Of a stretch of DNA of 53,986 nt, positions 53,712-53,986 are shown in pieces. How positions within the stretch are numbered: the stretch's first letter is position 1; each line of letters starts with the position of its first letter. Position numbers and translations under genes: made by a program. Source of the stretch: ANME-2 cluster archaeon (GTDB lineage: Archaea > Halobacteriota > Methanosarcinia > Methanosarcinales > Methanocomedenaceae); the NCBI GenBank assembly GCA_019429385.1, contig JAHYIS010000012.1:1-53986 (forward strand), written 5' to 3'. Under the pieces are notes generated by a model. It was not told the origin of the DNA. It was given only the letters and a program-made list of their open reading frames with translations, and searched no databases.

Positions 53712-53986
53712 GTGAACTCATATTGGCCGACGGATACTTTAAATCTGGCATTTGCAAGAATAGAACGATACAAAAACCAGTTATTTTAACAGTACCAATA
53801 CATGAATACGGCACTATCCCATAATCTAGTGATTTCTTCAATTTTTTGCAAACGAAATTAACCAATCTGTTAATTATACTTCTTTTACCTTCCTTGATCG
53901 TTAAAATTATGCCTCATCTCACCATAAACTTAAAAAAAAAGTAGACAGTATTCCCTCTAAAAGCATAAATCTCGTTAGCACAAGCT
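53712..53986. other. AT-rich region at the right edge
   Basis: No gene is supported in these 275 bases. They probably hold the nreA promoter (AT-rich tracts at about 53725-53740 on the minus strand) and may contain the promoter of a gene beyond the edge. Confidence 0.4.

Overview
The window is archaeal, most likely from a member of the Methanosarcinales or a related methane-metabolising lineage such as ANME-2. The evidence is a complete Na+-pumping methyltransferase operon (mtrEDCBAFGH), formylmethanofuran dehydrogenase subunits, a methanogenesis marker protein 9 homologue, archaeal ribosomal and translation genes, an archaeal replication protein A, NreA, SRP54, and a subtilase with an apparent PGF-pre-PGF domain. 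The genus cannot be fixed by reading alone.

Layout. 0-4 kb: an AT-rich accessory stretch with a UbiA-family prenyltransferase, a FIST sensor-like protein, and a divergent KaiC-like ATPase followed by a small roadblock-like protein. 4-11.3 kb (minus strand): mtrEDCBAFGH, a terminator, then a ferredoxin-like protein with fwdB and fwdD. 11.5-14.1 kb: a dadD-ahcY pair for recycling S-adenosylhomocysteine, then tRNA-Gly. 14.4-17.6 kb: a small membrane protein, a cyclophilin and a YyaL/DUF255 protein. 17.6-21.5 kb: trpD-trpF-trpE-trpG behind a promoter with two TRP-box-like sites. 21.6-26.2 kb: a secreted orphan and a large cell-surface subtilase. 26.3-29.5 kb: rpl7ae-rps28e-rpl24e-ndk and infB. 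29.5-31.1 kb: a strict 40-residue-repeat protein and AlaX. 31.1-37.5 kb: an AT-rich accessory island. 37.5-53.7 kb: mostly conserved housekeeping genes (YjbQ, SRP54, a Tad-like secretion ATPase with two membrane partners, Elp3, tRNA-Ser, FKBP, RPA, a histidine kinase, marker 9, a site-2-type protease, NreA).

The most unusual region is 32.2-37.5 kb. Three transcription units encoding unrelated exported proteins are each preceded by nearly the same promoter and roughly 165-nt leader. Read as RNA, the leader contains a hairpin, an invariant H-type pseudoknot and a CCUCC segment able to pair with the Shine-Dalgarno sequence. I recognise no known riboswitch class in it. Two of the copies sit in a ~0.8-kb direct repeat that also carries broken subtilase 3' ends, and those two copies share related signal peptides while the mature proteins differ completely. 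This looks like a constant expression/export module joined to variable exported proteins. Function is inferred only from sequence.

Other recurring signals are intrinsic-terminator-like hairpins that contain the stop codon (four genes), a 20-bp dyad at the mtr promoter, and a 62-bp dispersed repeat in two distant intergenic regions.
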